A stretch of 64,000 nt of DNA from Brevibacterium antiquum. Lineage in GTDB: Bacteria; Actinomycetota; Actinomycetes; Actinomycetales; Brevibacteriaceae. The notes beneath the pieces were generated by a model, which saw only the letters and a list, made by a program, of their open reading frames with translations, had not been told where the DNA came from and searched no databases. Where the stretch lies: assembly GCF_016107655.1 (NCBI RefSeq), contig NZ_JABASX010000002.1, forward strand, positions 372,001 to 436,000. Direction: 5' to 3'. A program made the position numbers and the translations under genes. Shown piece after piece: positions 42,123 to 51,032 of this stretch (position 1 is its first letter; the number at the start of each line of letters is the position of its first letter).

Positions 42123-42710
42123 ATGACACAGCCACGCTTTCACCGCCCGATACCTCTGGCCGATCTCGATTCGGTCAGTGCCTCGAATGACCCAGTGACC
42201 AGATCAGAGACCTCTCACGCTACCGCCGCTCTGCTGCTCGGAGACTCGCGCGGACGCCGCGATGAGGCCGCGACGAAGCGGTTCGTGGAGTTGGCCGACG
42301 ACATCGGTCTCGAGGTCATCGCCGAAATGTGGTCTGCTGCTCCTGCCGTCTCAGCACCGGGAGCGCTGTGGCGCCTGTATGCACTGCGCGAATGGATCCT
42401 CACCGCTCCGCGTGAGCTCGCCGACATGTTCTCCGCCGGGCAGCGCAGGATGACCGACGGCCTCGGCCTCGACGAGATCCTCGCCGGAGTCGAGCTTCCC
42501 GCGGGCCCCGACGAGGTTGCCCGTGCCATCGATGAGATCCTCGCTGGAGCCTTCCGCGGGGACGTCGTCATCGCCCTCCTCCGAGCCGCAGCGTTCGTCG
42601 GCATGTGTGCCGAAGGCACAGACAGCTCCGAGACCGCCACGCGTCTGCGCCAGTTCGCGAAGGACCTCAAAGATGCCGCCATCTCCCACCGTCACGGCGG
42701 ACTGGACTGA
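42123..42710 (+). CDS. conserved actinobacterial hypothetical protein
   Basis: A 195-residue soluble, Ala-rich, mainly helical protein. Visible landmarks are HATAALLLGDSRGRRDEAA, WRLYALREWI and DVVIALLRAAAFVGMCAEGT. I recall similar proteins in other actinobacteria without a proven role, some labelled as RNA polymerase-related without evidence. No Shine-Dalgarno is present; a TAGAAT box 9 nt upstream suggests leaderless translation. The DUF47-pit phosphate genes follow after 336 bp. Confidence 0.75.
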   Translation: MTQPRFHRPIPLADLDSVSASNDPVTRSETSHATAALLLGDSRGRRDEAATKRFVELADDIGLEVIAEMWSAAPAVSAPGALWRLYALREWILTAPRELADMFSAGQRRMTDGLGLDEILAGVELPAGPDEVARAIDEILAGAFRGDVVIALLRAAAFVGMCAEGTDSSETATRLRQFAKDLKDAAISHRHGGLD

Positions 42711-42817
42711 CGGTCTCACCGCCGGACTGACCGACTTGCGGCCAGTCCGGCACGAGAGCTCAACCTCCGAGATGGAAGGTGGCCGCGTACGCAGACCACG
42801 TACGCAGACTGTGAGAT

Positions 42818-42839
42818 TTTCAACTCTCGTTCACCCGCC
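42818..42839 (+). promoter_or_regulatory. PHO-box-like 11-bp direct repeat upstream of DUF47-pit
   Basis: Two adjoining 11-mers, TTTCAACTCTC (42818-42828) and GTTCACCCGCC (42829-42839), share TTCA at the same offset. The second matches the GTTCACC core of Streptomyces PhoP PHO boxes. It lies in the 336-bp region before the PhoU-like gene, which otherwise holds no gene; a CGTACGCAGAC direct repeat also lies just upstream (about 42786-42808). Confidence 0.5.
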
Positions 42840-43046
42840 TCGGCGGTGGACTCATGAGCGTGAGCGAGTATCGTTGTGGGTGGCCCTCGTGGCCACCGGA
42901 CGCTGGATCTGAAGCCCCGGGCTCCAAATTCAGCCGCTTCGAGCGGCCTACCGCCGAGAGGCGCTCTCGGTTCAGCGTCCGGCACATACAATTGATGCAA
43001 CATGCACATTCGTCCGGCTCGACCGGGCCCCGGGCAGGAGGAACGC

Positions 43047-43667
43047 ATGCGGCTCAAGCGAGTACCGCAGGACACTGTCTTCTACGAACGCCTGTCCGAT
43101 CTGGTCGGGCAGATGCGGCAATGCAACCTGGTGCTTGCCGAACTTTCCGGAATCGAAGTCAGCGAACGTCGGCAGGTCGCAGACCGCCTCCGTGAGATCG
43201 GCGATCAAGCCGATGAAGACATGGGTGCCGTGCTTCGCGCGCTGCGCGAGAACTACATCACCCCGTTCGACCGCAATGACCTCTATCTGCTCGGCCATCA
43301 CATGCGCGACATCTGCCACCTTCTCCACGGTGCCGGATTCGTCCTCGCCTCGGAGGCCTTCGACGAACTGCCCTCCGGTGTCCTCGAAACCCTCGCGGCC
43401 CTGTCCAACCAGACCGACCACACCTCGCGGATGGTGACTCGTCTGCCGGGCAAACTCGATCAGTGGGACTACGTCGACTCGATCAACCGCCTTACCTACC
43501 AAGTCGAGGCCCTGCAATGGCGGATGTCTGACGCCGTGCCGAACTCGAGGCGCGGCCTGACGTACATGACCGCGGTCTCCCAGTTGGGGCAGGCCTTCGT
43601 GCGTGCCGCATACGGCTTCACCGAGCTGGGCAAGGTCGTCGCCGCCATCGCGATCAAGGAGTCGTAG
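43047..43667 (+). CDS. DUF47 (PhoU-like) phosphate transport accessory protein
   Basis: About 206 residues. ATG 43047 has AGGAGG; the upstream extension to 43002 is not needed. The protein is all-helical, opening RLKRVPQDTVFYERLSDLVGQ, with ITPFDRNDLYLLGHHMRDIC, the signature of DUF47/PhoU-like proteins. These sit next to PiT transporters and are thought to modulate uptake. It ends 3 bp before the transporter gene, so they form one operon, with a PHO-box-like repeat upstream. Confidence 0.92.
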   Translation: MRLKRVPQDTVFYERLSDLVGQMRQCNLVLAELSGIEVSERRQVADRLREIGDQADEDMGAVLRALRENYITPFDRNDLYLLGHHMRDICHLLHGAGFVLASEAFDELPSGVLETLAALSNQTDHTSRMVTRLPGKLDQWDYVDSINRLTYQVEALQWRMSDAVPNSRRGLTYMTAVSQLGQAFVRAAYGFTELGKVVAAIAIKES

Positions 43668-43670
43668 TCC

Positions 43671-44681
43671 GTGGAGCTGCTCTTGGCGGGGGTCATCGTA
43701 ACCGCGGTGATCTTCGCCGGCTCGAACGGTTTCCATGATGCTGCGCTGACGATCGGCAATGCCGTCGTCGGACGCTCCATCAACGCACGGTGGGCCCTGG
43801 GCCTGGCCGTCGTCTTCAACTTCATCGGCGCGCTCTTAGGTGAGGGAATCGCCTCAGTCGTGGCCAACCAGATCGTCCACTTCGACGGCGATCCCGAGGT
43901 CATCCTCACCTCCCTGATCATCGCCTTCGTCGCCGCAACGGCGTGGAGTCTCTTCACCTACTACCTCGCGTTGCCTGTGTCCTCCACGCACTGCCTCATC
44001 GGCGGTCTCCTGGGCGCTGGCATCGTGCTGGGGTTCTCGGTCAACTCCGCCGAGGCGGTCAACTCGGTGATCCTGCCCCTCGTGATCTCGCCGATCCTCG
44101 GATTCGTGCTCTCGTGGGGCCTGACGGCTCTGCTGTCGAAGACCTTTGCCGCCTCACCGCCCAAACCGCTCTTCCGCGGTGCGCGCATGGTCGACTCGGT
44201 GCTCACCGCCTCACTGTCGCTGGTCCACGGCGTTCAGGACGCACAGAAGATCGCGGCCCTGGTCATGGTCGGGCTCCTCGCCGTGGATGCCAATCCGTAC
44301 ACCGAGCTGTCCGTCGTCGAGATCTCATGGCCGGTGCGGCTGCTCATCGCCGGAGCGCTGGCGATCGGCACCGGCCTGAGCGGGTGGCGAGTCGTCCGCA
44401 CACTGTCGGTACGCATGGCCGGTCTCGACCCGCTGAAGTCCGCGACAGCAGATGCCACCGCCACGGTGCTCATGTACACGGCGGCGCTCATCATGCGGGT
44501 GCCGGTGTCGCTGACCTTCATCCTCGGATCTGCCATCCTCGGAACCCAGTTCGCCGGACGCCGGGGTCGCGCCCGCGCCCGCTTCATCGTTCCCATCGCC
44601 GGGGTCTGGGTGCTGACGATTCCGGCGGCCGCCGTGTTGGCGATCTGCATCGGCCTGGTGGTCAGGGTATTCACCGGCTGA
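43671..44681 (+). CDS. pit: low-affinity inorganic phosphate transporter, PiT family
   Basis: A 336-residue membrane protein starting at GTG 43671, with AAGGAG 9 nt upstream inside the previous gene. The two PiT repeats are present: GSNGFHDAALTIGNAV with a long hydrophobic series and LPVSSTHCLIGGLLGAG, then LVHGVQDAQKIAALVM and later segments. The order matches PF01384. It moves metal-phosphate with H+ or Na+. Pairing with DUF47 is usual. Confidence 0.93.
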   Translation: MELLLAGVIVTAVIFAGSNGFHDAALTIGNAVVGRSINARWALGLAVVFNFIGALLGEGIASVVANQIVHFDGDPEVILTSLIIAFVAATAWSLFTYYLALPVSSTHCLIGGLLGAGIVLGFSVNSAEAVNSVILPLVISPILGFVLSWGLTALLSKTFAASPPKPLFRGARMVDSVLTASLSLVHGVQDAQKIAALVMVGLLAVDANPYTELSVVEISWPVRLLIAGALAIGTGLSGWRVVRTLSVRMAGLDPLKSATADATATVLMYTAALIMRVPVSLTFILGSAILGTQFAGRRGRARARFIVPIAGVWVLTIPAAAVLAICIGLVVRVFTG

Positions 44682-44685
44682 GATC

Positions 44686-45147
44686 TCACCGCTGTGCCGC
44701 AGGGTGAGCCTTCCGGCCGAAGACGATCCCTGTCGTGATCATGGCAGCTGCGAGGACGAAGTGCAGCCAGTTGTCAGCGGTGTTGAGCGGAACGAAGTTG
44801 CCCATCGACTCCATCGGAACGACGAGGCCGTAGATCCACAGCACGGCGTAGATGATGCCTCCGACGATGAGGTAGGTCTTGGCCAGTCGGCGTGACTTGA
44901 GCCCGAGCAGGCCGACGACGCCGAAGAGCAGATGGACGATGTTGTGCAGCACCGAGACCTGGAATATCCCCAGCAGCGCGGCTTGCGAATGATGCCCGGC
45001 GAACATCATCGTGTCCAGGTTCTGGGTGATGCCCGGGACGAAGCCCAAGATGCCCACCAGGAGGAACACGGCCCCGAAGATGCCTGAGACGATCTGGACG
45101 CTGGTGCGGGCGGTGTGAGCTGATGATGAAACGGTGTGAGTGCTCAT
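44686..45147 (-). CDS. DUF4383 four-helix membrane protein
   Basis: A 153-residue protein with four hydrophobic helices, including VSGIFGAVFLLVGILGFVPG, VLHNIVHLLFGVVGLLG and NWLHFVLAAAMITTGIVFG. The HNxxH and NWLHF elements are typical of DUF4383. AAAGGA precedes the ATG. It is divergent from the sensor kinase gene and convergent with pit. Function is unknown. Confidence 0.85.
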   Translation of the reverse strand: MSTHTVSSSAHTARTSVQIVSGIFGAVFLLVGILGFVPGITQNLDTMMFAGHHSQAALLGIFQVSVLHNIVHLLFGVVGLLGLKSRRLAKTYLIVGGIIYAVLWIYGLVVPMESMGNFVPLNTADNWLHFVLAAAMITTGIVFGRKAHPAAQR

Positions 45148-45289
45148 GACGATCCTTTCGAAGACTCTCGTCGTACATCAGCTGATTCGGAGCGGGTTGT
45201 GTCGTGGATGGGTTCGGTCAGAGCTTTTTGTCGTGGCTATCGATCGCACCCGGTATTCCGGGCTGATCTGGTGCCACGACGGTAGTCTG

Positions 45290-46621
45290 GTGACGGTGAG
45301 GGCTCGCGTGGCAAAGTTGTGGCGCAGGCTGCTGGTCCTGCTGATCGGCGGCGTCATCGCCGTGCCCTACGCGGCGGTCGTGATCTGGGCTGTCACTGCC
45401 TCGGACCGGGTCGGCAACCGCGCCGATTCGCTGACCATCATCGTCGTCGGAATCATCGCTTTCGCGCTGCTGTGCATTCCAGCATTCCTCGCCGTCATCC
45501 GCGCCCTCGAACGCACACTGGCCGAGCAGCTGCTCGAACTGAGCATCCCCACCCCGCCGAGGCGGCCCCGAACGGCCGATCGACTGCGCGGTGCCCTGTT
45601 CTACTTCGGTCACACCTTCGCCGGCGCACTGCTCCTGCTCACGATCGTCGTCCTCGTCCCCGCCGCCGTCGTTCTCGCCGTCGACCCCCAACAGGCTCAT
45701 GAACTCTCCGACGGTCTGATCGGAACCGACACGAGCCTGGCGGCCACCGTACTGCCCGCAGGGCTGATCCAGACCCTCGCCGTGGGAATCCTGCTGATGT
45801 GCATCGCCATCATCGTCGTGGAGGGATACTTCCTGCCGAACTATGCACTCATTCTCCTCGGCCTCTCGGCGGCCGACAGAGCGGAGCTCGCTGGTCGCGA
45901 GCGGGCCCGCCGTTTCCGCCGCACGGTGCTTGCCCGCGAGGTCCACGACTCGATCGGCCACGCACTGACCGTGACGACGATGCAGGCGGCAGTCGCCAAG
46001 CGCGCACTGCAGACAGACCCCACCAGCGCCGAGGCGGCCGTTGACGAAATCGCCCGCACCGGTCGTGAGGCGGTGGCAGAGTTGGACCACGTTCTCGCGC
46101 TGCTCCGTGCGGAGGCCGATCTGGAGGCAGATGATGACGCCGTCATCGGTGCGGAAACGGCACAACAACCTCGGCGAACGAGCGAGGATATCGAGGTCCT
46201 GGCCGAGGAAGCGAGATCAGTGGGGCACCCGACCCAGCTGAGAATCAGCGGCGACATGGGCTCACTGCCTGCAGCCGTGGCGCACGAGCTGCATCGGATC
46301 GTGCGGGAGGCTCTGACGAACTCGCTTCGCCACGCCTCAGAGCCGGGGGCCTCAGTGTCGATCAGCGTCGATGCGAGAGTCGTGACGTTGACGGTGAGCA
46401 ACGCCTGCGTGGTGGGCACCCGTGGTGCGAGGATCAATGCGGGTGCAGGCCGTGGTCTGCAGGGGATCAGTGAGCGTGTTGAGCTCTTCGGCGGGGAAGT
46501 TCGGTGGACTGCCGATGGTGGCTCATGGACGCTTGAGGCCGTGCTGCCGACAACCAGCGGCGCTGCGGCAAACACTGGCACAGCGACAACCAATGGCGCT
46601 GCACGAGTGACGGACGAGTGA
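45290..46621 (+). CDS. NarL-type sensor histidine kinase
   Basis: About 443 residues from GTG 45290 (GTG 45296 is also possible; the ribosome site is weak). Four transmembrane helices lie in the first 210 residues. Then HisKA_3 with AREVHDSIGHALTVTTMQAA and an HATPase_c domain with ELHRIVREALTNSLRHA and GRGLQGISERVELFGG. The response regulator gene starts 20 bp later and a multi-helix membrane protein follows, so signal and output probably concern the membrane. The end of the gene contains an 11-bp tandem duplication over the stop. Confidence 0.88.
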   Translation: MTVRARVAKLWRRLLVLLIGGVIAVPYAAVVIWAVTASDRVGNRADSLTIIVVGIIAFALLCIPAFLAVIRALERTLAEQLLELSIPTPPRRPRTADRLRGALFYFGHTFAGALLLLTIVVLVPAAVVLAVDPQQAHELSDGLIGTDTSLAATVLPAGLIQTLAVGILLMCIAIIVVEGYFLPNYALILLGLSAADRAELAGRERARRFRRTVLAREVHDSIGHALTVTTMQAAVAKRALQTDPTSAEAAVDEIARTGREAVAELDHVLALLRAEADLEADDDAVIGAETAQQPRRTSEDIEVLAEEARSVGHPTQLRISGDMGSLPAAVAHELHRIVREALTNSLRHASEPGASVSISVDARVVTLTVSNACVVGTRGARINAGAGRGLQGISERVELFGGEVRWTADGGSWTLEAVLPTTSGAAANTGTATTNGAARVTDE

Positions 46622-46625
46622 CGGA
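46604..46625. repeat. 11-bp tandem duplication across the kinase stop
   Basis: CGAGTGACGGA occurs at 46604-46614 and 46615-46625. The first copy carries the in-frame codon before the end and the second carries TGA, just ahead of the regulator's ribosome site. Confidence 0.7.
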
Positions 46626-46640
46626 CGAGGAGAGGCAGAC

Positions 46641-47279
46641 ATGAGCATCAGGGTGGTCCTCATCGACGATGAGCCGTTGGTCCGCGCCGGGCTCGCAGCG
46701 ATCATCGACTCGGACACAGGACTCGAGGTGGTCGGTGTGGCCGGCGACGGTGCCGACGCCATCGACCTCGTCCAACGCACGCAGCCCGATATCGTCATCA
46801 TGGACGTGCGCATGCCGCAGCTCAACGGACTCGAAGCGACTCGATTGCTCGTGGCACGGCAGGACCCTCCGCGTGTGCTCATCCTGACCACCTTCGACAG
46901 CGACGACTACGTCTTCGAAGCGCTGCGTGCCGGTGCCGACGGCTTCGTGCTCAAGCGGGCCCAGCCGGAGGAACTCATCCGCGCCGTGTACATCGTGGCC
47001 GGTGGGGAAGTGCTCCTATATCCGCAGAAGGTGCGTGAGATGGCAGCTCAGGCGGGGCGGCGCGAAGATCTGGCCAGTGTTGCCCAGCTGAGCAGTCGTG
47101 AGCAGGAGGTGCTCTCACTCATGGCGCGCGGCCTGAGCAATGTGGAGATCGCCGGTGAGCTGTTCCTCGGCAGTGAGACGGTCAAGACCTATGTCAGCTC
47201 GCTGCTCGGCAAGCTCGGCGCCAGGGACCGGACCCAAGCGGTCATCAGAGCCTTCGAATCGGGATTCATCACCCGCTGA
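46641..47279 (+). CDS. NarL/LuxR-family response regulator
   Basis: A 212-residue regulator. GAGGAGAGG precedes the ATG. The receiver has DD at 9-10, phospho-acceptor Asp55 in IMDVRMP, and Lys in VLKRAQ. The C-terminal LuxR HTH runs from LSSREQEVLSLMARGLSNVE to SLLGKLGARDRTQAV. It is the cognate partner of the kinase 20 bp upstream. The region just after it holds three TTCACCC elements at 21-bp steps, in front of a membrane protein gene that is probably its target. Confidence 0.92.
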   Translation: MSIRVVLIDDEPLVRAGLAAIIDSDTGLEVVGVAGDGADAIDLVQRTQPDIVIMDVRMPQLNGLEATRLLVARQDPPRVLILTTFDSDDYVFEALRAGADGFVLKRAQPEELIRAVYIVAGGEVLLYPQKVREMAAQAGRREDLASVAQLSSREQEVLSLMARGLSNVEIAGELFLGSETVKTYVSSLLGKLGARDRTQAVIRAFESGFITR

Positions 47280-47285
47280 GGGGCA

Positions 47286-47337
47286 TGCTTCACCCTCTGA
47301 AGAACCTGCTTCACCCTCTGAGGGATGCCGTTCACCC
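47286..47337. promoter_or_regulatory. three TTCACCC elements at 21-bp steps
   Basis: TTCACCC begins at 47289, 47310 and 47331. The first two are part of a 15-bp perfect repeat TGCTTCACCCTCTGA (47286-47300 and 47307-47321). The even two-turn spacing fits a regulator binding one face of the DNA. The downstream gene starts at 47383. Confidence 0.55.
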
Positions 47338-47382
47338 GTTCGGGGGAGTCTGCCGAGACGGCTTCGGCGCGAGTGTTGAAGC

Positions 47383-48480
47383 ATGAAGACAACACAGAGC
47401 TGTACACAGTCAGAACATCCATCTCAATCGACGCGGGCACTCGATGTCGGTGTCACTATGCTCGGCCTGAGCGCGGTCTGGTCACTGACCATGCTGGCCG
47501 TCTCCGTGCTGTGGGGGAGCGGACTGCTCGTCTCTCCGTTCGGTCATGCGGAACCGGGTGAGTACAGCACACTGCTGGACTATCTCTCCATCCCTGCTGG
47601 AGCGGCACTCGTCGGGTCCTGTGCGCTGCTGAGCCTGACCCTCGCATCGACCCTCCTGACCCTGCCACGACTGCGCGGCAGATCCGTCGCAGCAGTTGGA
47701 GGCTTCGCGGTCTTCCTCACCCTCGTCACCACCCTGGTCTTCACCGACACCTTGGTGTTGGCATACCTCGGCTACACGTTGAGCCTGCAGTTCCCGCCGA
47801 TTCCCGTCGCCGTGCTCTGGCAGGGATTCATGCTGCTCGGCCCGGGGCTGTGGGCGGCGGTGTGGGCATCGCTGGAGGGCCGCCGGCGACGCAGCCGGGC
47901 AGACGCCGATGGTGCGGCCGTGGATGCCTGTGTCGGCGATGCCTCCGCCGCGGCGGTGACCTCTGCGAAGGCTGCCGACGATCACCGGCCCGTCCAGGTC
48001 AGTGCCAAGATCGCCGTCGGCGTGGCCGTGGCGGTTCCCGTCATCTATGCATCCACTCGTATTCTGTGGGCACTGGGTATCCCGTTCGGGCTCAGTCCCG
48101 AGTTCTATTCCGCAGGACTCCAGGTCGGGATGTGGCATTCAGGTCTCGCCTTGGCGATCGCCGGACTGCTCGGAGCGCTGCTGACCCTGGGGCTGGTGCA
48201 GGGATGGGGAGAGAGGTTTCCGCGCTGGACAGGGCCGCTGGCAGGACGACGTGTGCCCATCCTCCTCGCCACGATTCCCGCTGGCATCGTCACATTGGCG
48301 ATGTTCACCGGAGGCATGGGCATGATCCATTCGGTTCTGCTCAACGGTGTCAGCCTCAATGGCAACTGGGTGACGATCGGCCCGACTCTCCTGTTCCCGC
48401 TGTGGGCTCTGGCACTCGGCTGGGCCACCTATGCTTACCGTGCCAGACGGCTTGATGCCCGCGCGTCCAGGCGGCAGTGA
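47383..48480 (+). CDS. polytopic membrane protein downstream of two-component system
   Basis: A 365-residue protein with eight to nine hydrophobic helices, split by a hydrophilic loop near residues 165-205 (RRRRSRADADGAAVDACVGD). I do not recognise a named domain. It follows the kinase-regulator pair after 103 bp that hold an ordered TTCACCC repeat, so it is a likely regulated output. It could be a small-molecule permease or an integral stress protein. Confidence 0.72.
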   Translation: MKTTQSCTQSEHPSQSTRALDVGVTMLGLSAVWSLTMLAVSVLWGSGLLVSPFGHAEPGEYSTLLDYLSIPAGAALVGSCALLSLTLASTLLTLPRLRGRSVAAVGGFAVFLTLVTTLVFTDTLVLAYLGYTLSLQFPPIPVAVLWQGFMLLGPGLWAAVWASLEGRRRRSRADADGAAVDACVGDASAAAVTSAKAADDHRPVQVSAKIAVGVAVAVPVIYASTRILWALGIPFGLSPEFYSAGLQVGMWHSGLALAIAGLLGALLTLGLVQGWGERFPRWTGPLAGRRVPILLATIPAGIVTLAMFTGGMGMIHSVLLNGVSLNGNWVTIGPTLLFPLWALALGWATYAYRARRLDARASRRQ

Positions 48481-48529
48481 CAGGCCGATTCAGCGTGCGC
48501 TTCCGGTGGGGTCGGATGACCGTGTGCTC

Positions 48530-50284
48530 TCACATGCGGCGGTGTCGGCGGCTGAGCGTCCTGTGCCGCAACAGCGTGCTCAGGCTGTGAATGAGCGCCG
48601 GCGCCGAGGCGATGAGCAGCAGGACGCCACCCCGTGTGGTCATGGACAGCAGCACAGCACCACCGATGGCGAAACCGGTGAACAGCACGGCCGAGATCAC
48701 CCCGCGGGCCAGAAGTTCGAGGCCTGCGACCCGGCGGTCCAGTTTGGGCGTGGCCACCGAGAGTTCGCCGTTCTCGAGCCTCTGGACCAGGCCGTCGAGG
48801 CGCCCCGGCAAGCCGAGCGTCAGGCGCACAAGGTTGATTGCCTCCTTCGCCACGGTGCCGGCGGCGCCGCCCTTCTCCTCCTCGATCAGCTCGCTCGCAT
48901 AGGGTTCGACGACCTCCCAGATGTTGAACGAGGGATTGAGCGAACTGCACAGACCCGAGACCATGGACAGCGAGCGAATGATGAGGAAGAGGTTCTCCGG
49001 CAGCTGCACGGGCAGATCCCGCACCACCGATTCGAAATCCGTGGAGAAGGCTCGCAGCTCCTTCTCATCGACGTCGCGCAGCTGGGCGAACCCCATGCCT
49101 CCGAACCGTGCGAAGAGTCCCGTGAGAGAGCGTTCGAGCTCTTCCGTGTCCGCGCCCTCGAGCAGAACTCCGATGAGTCCGACGCTGGCGACGAGGCGGC
49201 GGGAGTCCCGCATCGCCACGGCGATGATGAGCTCCCGCAGACCCGCGCGCAGATTCTCCGGCACGTGCCCCATCATCCCGAAGTCGATGAAGGTCAGATG
49301 CCAGTCGACCCCCGCCGAGGCGGGCGCGGAGCCCGACCCCATCGCCGCCGGACTGACCGCCGAAGCTGTCCCCGGGTTTGCAGGTGTCACGAAGATGTTG
49401 CCCGGGTGGGGGTCGGCGTGGAAGAAGCCGGTCCGGAAGAGCTGATCGAACATTGTGTGCGCGAAGGTCGTTGCAACCTCGTGGGGGTCGATCCCGACTC
49501 GACGCAGCGCAGCGACGTCGTTGGCCTTGATCGCTGTGACGTCCTCCAAGGTCAGCACCTGTGGTGTGGTCTGTTCCCAGACGACCTGCGGAGCATGCAC
49601 CCTGGCCGACTCAGCCGCATCCACGGCGAAGGCCTCCGCATTCGCCGCTTCATGGAGATAGTCGATCTCTTCGAGGCTGACATGGGCGAACTCTTCGACC
49701 AGTGCCGGCATGTCGACGCGGCGGGAGACGAACTGGACGCGGGAGAGCCATCCGGCGATCCGGCGCAGTGCACGCAGATCGACCTCGACGATATCGGCGA
49801 TGCTCGGACGCTGGACCTTGACGACCACCTCGGCGAAACCGATCTCTGCGGCGATCTCCGGGTTCAGGGTCGCTGAGTGCGCCTGACCCAGGGATGCCGC
49901 GGCCAATGGGCGAGGTTCGAAGGAGGAGAAGGCATCAGTGAGTGCCGTCCCCAGCTGTGCTTCGGCAAGGTCGCGGATCTGGTCGAAGGGGACCGGGGCG
50001 ACTTCGTCCTGCAGGCCCTCGAGTTCTTTGGTGATCTCGGGCGGGAGAACATCCATGCGCGAGGAGAGGAACTGACCGACCTTGATCATCAGACCGCCGA
50101 GTTCCACGGCCAGAGTGCGAAATCGCCTGGCCGTGGAACGCCAGCGCTTCACCCGACCTCTTGCCGCGAGACGACCCAGGCCGATTCGCGGCAGCGTCAT
50201 CTCGAACCACCAGGCCATGACCATCTGGGCCGCGGCGAAGCGGAGGATCCGACCGTAACGAGCCCGAAGGGTTCGCGCCGTCAC
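48530..50284 (-). CDS. ABC1/UbiB-family atypical kinase
   Basis: A 584-residue membrane protein of the ADCK/UbiB group. It starts at GTG 50284, 3 nt after the PadR stop. Family hallmarks: the KxGQ motif LMIKVGQFLSSRMDVLP near residue 68, the Ala-rich loop LAAASLGQAHSA, VVVKVQRPS, catalytic HADPHPGNIFV and metal-binding FIDFGMMG. Two C-terminal helices (GVISAVLFTGFAIGGAVLL and following) anchor it. UbiB proteins act as ATPases linked to quinone or lipid handling. It is probably controlled by the PadR gene upstream. Confidence 0.92.
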   Translation of the reverse strand: MTARTLRARYGRILRFAAAQMVMAWWFEMTLPRIGLGRLAARGRVKRWRSTARRFRTLAVELGGLMIKVGQFLSSRMDVLPPEITKELEGLQDEVAPVPFDQIRDLAEAQLGTALTDAFSSFEPRPLAAASLGQAHSATLNPEIAAEIGFAEVVVKVQRPSIADIVEVDLRALRRIAGWLSRVQFVSRRVDMPALVEEFAHVSLEEIDYLHEAANAEAFAVDAAESARVHAPQVVWEQTTPQVLTLEDVTAIKANDVAALRRVGIDPHEVATTFAHTMFDQLFRTGFFHADPHPGNIFVTPANPGTASAVSPAAMGSGSAPASAGVDWHLTFIDFGMMGHVPENLRAGLRELIIAVAMRDSRRLVASVGLIGVLLEGADTEELERSLTGLFARFGGMGFAQLRDVDEKELRAFSTDFESVVRDLPVQLPENLFLIIRSLSMVSGLCSSLNPSFNIWEVVEPYASELIEEEKGGAAGTVAKEAINLVRLTLGLPGRLDGLVQRLENGELSVATPKLDRRVAGLELLARGVISAVLFTGFAIGGAVLLSMTTRGGVLLLIASAPALIHSLSTLLRHRTLSRRHRRM

Positions 50285-50287
50285 TGC

Positions 50288-50845
50288 TCAGTCCTCGGCG
50301 AGGATCGAATACAGTCTGCGCTTGGTGTCCTCGAGCGCGGTGACCGCCTCGGCGACCTGCTCCTTGCTGCCGGACCGGCCGACCTGAGCTGCTGCCTGCG
50401 CCAGCTCGACGCCGGCCTTGGCCAGATTTGCGGCCCTGGGCGCTTCGGGCTTTTTCGCCGATTCCCACGGAGCATTGGACTCCGGCTCGGATGCGACCTG
50501 CTCGCGTCCGGCCTCGGTGAGTGAATAGGTCTTGCGCCCGCTGGAGGACTCGGAGCTGATGAGGCCCTCATCCGTGAGCAGCTGCAGCGTCGGATAGACC
50601 GATCCCGGGCTGGGCTTCCAGCTGCCGCCGCTGCGTTCTTCGATCTCTTGAATGATCTGGTAGCCGTGCATCGGGGCTTCGGCCAGCAGCGTGAGGATTC
50701 CGGCGCGGACATCCCCGCGGTTCATGCGGAACGGCTGTTTGGGGTTGAAGGATGAGCGCAGCTGCTCCACCGCTTCCCAGATATTCGCCCCGCCCCAATC
50801 GCCGTTCCGACGAGAGAAACTTCCGTGATTGAATGGCTCGTTCAT
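50288..50845 (-). CDS. PadR-family transcriptional regulator
   Basis: About 185 residues from ATG 50845 (GGAGGTCATC upstream). The PadR winged helix lies at about residues 38-110: RAGILTLLAEAPMHGYQIIQ and GSVYPTLQLLTDEGL. A helical C-terminal part with a coiled-coil tendency follows and would dimerise. A perfect 20-bp palindrome at 50878-50897 lies directly upstream, most likely its own operator. It overlaps functionally with the UbiB-like kinase gene, which starts 3 nt after its stop. Confidence 0.92.
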   Translation of the reverse strand: MNEPFNHGSFSRRNGDWGGANIWEAVEQLRSSFNPKQPFRMNRGDVRAGILTLLAEAPMHGYQIIQEIEERSGGSWKPSPGSVYPTLQLLTDEGLISSESSSGRKTYSLTEAGREQVASEPESNAPWESAKKPEAPRAANLAKAGVELAQAAAQVGRSGSKEQVAEAVTALEDTKRRLYSILAED

Positions 50846-50877
50846 GATGACCTCCAGGTCTGATCGAATCGCCTTGA

Positions 50878-50897
50878 CGATATATAACGATATATCG
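50878..50897. promoter_or_regulatory. perfect 20-bp palindrome, PadR operator candidate
   Basis: CGATATAT-AACG-ATATATCG at 50878-50897 has perfect 8-bp arms in otherwise GC-rich DNA, 33 bp upstream of the PadR start. It would overlap the promoter and fits autorepression of padR and the UbiB-like gene. Confidence 0.7.
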
Positions 50898-50972
50898 GCG
50901 ATGGGTTGCTGGGAAGGTCGTTCGGTCGACTGCGGAGGCAACTCCCAGACCATGTTCAGGCCGGGGTGTGAT

Positions 50973-51002
50973 GGCGAGGTCTCTTGGGGTGGAGACCTCG
51001 CC
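50973..51002. terminator. hairpin between pst operon and padR
   Basis: Perfect 11-bp arms GGCGAGGTCTC (50973-50983) and GAGACCTCGCC (50992-51002) with an 8-nt loop. It lies upstream of padR and downstream of pstB on the same strand and could end the pst transcript. Confidence 0.6.
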
Positions 51003-51032
51003 CCTTAACCACTATGAGCCGTGAATACAGGT

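Noticed and set aside
48431..49876. 481-residue plus-strand open frame over the UbiB-like gene
   Set aside because: The real gene on the minus strand has all UbiB motifs. This frame is rich in Arg, Asp and Gln with no domain.
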